In this document: piece by piece, positions 62,200-64,000 of the stretch
Numbering within the stretch: position 1 is the stretch's first letter
Layout of the letters: the number at the start of each line of letters is the position of its first letter
Notes under the pieces: model-generated
Database searches by the model: none
What the model was told of the DNA's origin: nothing
The model's input: the letters and a program-made list of their open reading frames with translations, nothing else
Assembly: GCA_004296775.1 (NCBI GenBank)
Contig: RHGE01000016.1
Span: forward strand, 1 to 64,000
DNA length: 64,000 nt
From: Marinilabiliaceae bacterium JC017
Lineage (GTDB): Bacteria; Bacteroidota; Bacteroidia; Bacteroidales; Marinilabiliaceae
Reading direction: 5' to 3'
Translations under genes and position numbers: made by a program

Positions 62200-63111
62200 T
62201 TAGTTTGATTGGTTAGCAGATTCCTTTAATTCCATGGTGGCCTGATGCACCAGGGCCTGAAGCTCATAAATATCTATTTTCCATACTTGCAGAAAATAAT
62301 TGGCTACGAACAATTCCTTTTTTCGGAGTTTGCCAATGCCCTCTTCCTTTTCTTTCTTCTGTTCATCGCCATAAGCATAGGCACTCTCCACCAGCTTATC
62401 CCAATCTTCTTTGCTATTGGTAAGCATCTTGGCAATCAACTCCACAAAATCATCATCCGGATTACTCTTTGAATAAGGTGAAATATAACCTTGGCGCAAG
62501 GCCTCACTTTTTGTGGTATTAAACCAGGAAGAGGTGTAAGCCGGCGTGATTTTTTTATACTCCACCGGGTACATCACTGTTTGATGCAAGATGTGTCCAA
62601 ATTCATGCTCCATGGTTTCAAATTGCCTTTTAAGAATTTTATCATCGGAAGCATCGAAATAGTTCAACTCAAAGATGGTTACCTTGCGCCCGTTTTCGGC
62701 CTGTCCCAGGATAATTGACCCATTGGGGTTGTAGTTGTGACTACCGACCAGGATAATCTGCTTGGGCAATAGCCATTTCACAAAATCCTCACCACCAACA
62801 GCCTCATAGGGATCGATCCACACCTTTTTCATGGCCTCCAAAAAGGGCTGTACCATTTCTAATTTAGGAGGAGTAAGTACTTTAGAGTTGTCTACCTCCG
62901 AATCGTCCCACCGGTATTTCACCTCCACATTATATGGCGTGGTGTAATTATCGCGTATCCATTTATCTACTTCATTAAGCTGCGGGGTAGAAGTGTCAAT
63001 CAGTGATTCGCCCAAATCTTCTTCCTGACTGCAGGAAGTAAAGGCCATCAACACTACTAATACTAACCAGATATGTTTATTCATCTTTTCCATTTTAACA
63101 GTCTTTTTCAT
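62200..63111 (-). CDS. Zinc-binding metallopeptidase lipoprotein (Peptidase_Mx1-like)
   Basis: A 303-aa lipoprotein (signal ending VVLMAFTSCSQEEDLGES). The zinc motif HEFGHILHQ gives H169, E170 and H173. The region after it (YTSSWFNTTKSEALRQGYISPYSKSNPDDDFVELIAKML) contains D/E residues that fit the third ligand of the putative zinc-binding metallopeptidase family found in Bacteroidota surface loci. It overlaps the susD stop by one base and lies before the DUF4302 gene, so the operon probably binds and trims peptides. Substrate unknown. Confidence 0.9.
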   Translation of the reverse strand: MKKTVKMEKMNKHIWLVLVVLMAFTSCSQEEDLGESLIDTSTPQLNEVDKWIRDNYTTPYNVEVKYRWDDSEVDNSKVLTPPKLEMVQPFLEAMKKVWIDPYEAVGGEDFVKWLLPKQIILVGSHNYNPNGSIILGQAENGRKVTIFELNYFDASDDKILKRQFETMEHEFGHILHQTVMYPVEYKKITPAYTSSWFNTTKSEALRQGYISPYSKSNPDDDFVELIAKMLTNSKEDWDKLVESAYAYGDEQKKEKEEGIGKLRKKELFVANYFLQVWKIDIYELQALVHQATMELKESANQSN

Positions 63112-64000
63112 TAACGAGGATTAGGAGTAAGGCCACTGGCGATGGCCTGAGAAGGAATCTGCAATACCTTTCTTAAGTCATCTGCGGGGAGTACAAACTC
63201 TTCGCCTTCCTGGGTTTTATGCACCACTTGCATATGGAAGCGGCGAATGTCGAACCACCGAATTCCTTCGTGTACAAATTCCCGACGTCTCAAATCAAGA
63301 ATGTATCGGATCACATCCAGTTGTTCATCTTCAACGGTATAAAATGGGTAAAGTGGAAAGTTGTTGTTTTTACACTCCTCGCTCTCATAAATATCTTTGA
63401 GATACTGCTCTGTAATGATTGGGCTATCATACTTTTTTACCCGTTTACTCCGAAAGACTTCTAAATCGGCAAAAGCCTTGGTATTGTCTTTCTTCATGGC
63501 ATAGGCTTCAGCCCGGTTTAACAACACCTCTTCAGCTGTAAACAGCGGTGCCATTAACATCCCAATGTACATATTGGCATTAACGCCCCCAAGTCGCTTT
63601 TTATACTGATTGAACTTGGGCACATGATACATCGTTTCATATCCTGCCACGCGGTAGGAAAATTCAAACGGAGAGCCAAATGTTGGAAACAGTTCATCTT
63701 TGATATCAGAATATAAGCTGTAGCGATACACGATATAGCCTTGCTGCCAGATAGCCTCCGCACTTGCCAGCAACAAATTGGCCGGCTCTTCGGAACTGTT
63801 GTAACGGGCCTTCAATTCATCGTAGGTTAAATTCAGGTATGAACCATTCCAATCCCTGAGCATTTTAACCGGATCGGTACCTAAAGCTATATTAGCATGC
63901 TCAATCACCTTATCCCAATTACCCATAAAAAGATAAAAACGAGCCGCAAAAGCATTTGCCGAAGTTTTGGTAAAATGATATTTAGGAACCGTATACACCT
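63111..64000 (-). CDS. susD: SusD/RagB-family lipoprotein, C-terminal part (gene runs off the window)
   Basis: The C-terminal 296 residues of a SusD protein; the reading frame is open to the window edge, and the apparent start MYTVPKYHFTKTSANAFAARFYLFMGNWDKVIEHAN is internal to the helical core. Family signs are the FAARFYLFMGNWDKV helix, TAEEVLLNRAEAYAMKKDNTKAFADLEVF and YILDLRRREFVHEGIRWFDIRRF near the end, finishing SGLTPNPR. The matching susC is expected upstream, beyond 64000. It overlaps the metallopeptidase start by one base. Confidence 0.9.
   Translation of the reverse strand, partial: VYTVPKYHFTKTSANAFAARFYLFMGNWDKVIEHANIALGTDPVKMLRDWNGSYLNLTYDELKARYNSSEEPANLLLASAEAIWQQGYIVYRYSLYSDIKDELFPTFGSPFEFSYRVAGYETMYHVPKFNQYKKRLGGVNANMYIGMLMAPLFTAEEVLLNRAEAYAMKKDNTKAFADLEVFRSKRVKKYDSPIITEQYLKDIYESEECKNNNFPLYPFYTVEDEQLDVIRYILDLRRREFVHEGIRWFDIRRFHMQVVHKTQEGEEFVLPADDLRKVLQIPSQAIASGLTPNPR

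Overview
The window is from a Bacteroidota chromosome, probably a Bacteroidales/Marinilabiliales-type organism (the phylum is secure, the order is a guess). The evidence is SusC/SusD pairs, many lipoproteins with a Cys after a short hydrophobic leader, an HU/DUF4469 DNA-binding protein, LytTR and hybrid two-component systems, and two promoters of the Bacteroidota type (TAnnTTTG -7 box). Gene density is interrupted by unusually repeat-rich intergenic DNA.

Region by region. (1) 352-7764, minus strand: a peptide or glycopeptide uptake operon of a DUF4953-type zinc metalloprotease, SusC and SusD, followed at 9013-11297 by a translationally coupled LytTR regulator/LytS-type kinase pair. (2) 12000-18185: a compact, poorly characterised cassette bracketed by long direct repeats. 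It holds a charge-segregated polypeptide (very acidic N-terminus, basic Gly-zipper core), a gluzincin-like metallopeptidase, a 556-aa protein of unknown function, a PLP-dependent oxoamine-synthase-like enzyme and a convergent sigma-54 activator. I also see a good -24/-12 promoter 55 bp upstream of the first gene. (3) 18959-25435: HU/DUF4469 protein, a 23-bp x 12 tandem array, a MITE-like inverted repeat, an AT-rich Ser/Thr kinase-PP2C phosphatase pair, a DUF985 cupin and a HigBA toxin-antitoxin module with a visible operator. (4) 25543-40870, minus strand: an exopolysaccharide locus with a pseudo-receiver/sugar-transferase fusion, half-length TolC, Wzc-like co-polymerase with a decayed kinase domain, Wzx flippase, Wzy/ligase, five glycosyltransferases and an acetyltransferase. 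No Wza-type export protein is visible. (5) 41004-50230: a signalling hub of a CheY-like regulator, a small lipoprotein, an NtrC-type sigma-54 regulator, a REC-histidine kinase, a 1494-aa PAS/GAF hybrid kinase and a FIST sensor. (6) 50401-53981: ECF sigma factor, small zf-HC2-like protein, and an HvfABC/bufferin-like RiPP operon (EGKCG-repeat precursor, MNIO/DUF692 enzyme, DUF2063 partner, DoxX). (7) 54141-54292: tRNA-Gly(GCC) and tRNA-Thr(GGT) with their promoter and terminator. (8) 54741-60016: a glycan-degrading operon (GH20 hexosaminidase, CBM9-like lipoprotein, GH29 fucosidase). (9) 60919-64000, minus strand: DUF4302 lipoprotein, Peptidase_Mx1-like lipoprotein and a SusD cut by the window edge.

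The two most interesting systems are the sigma-54-controlled acidic/basic polypeptide cassette (12000-18185), for which I know no described function, and the MNIO-dependent cysteine-modified peptide operon (51359-53981). Both are visible directly as gene layout and motifs; their functions here are inferred. All family assignments are by eye, with no database search.
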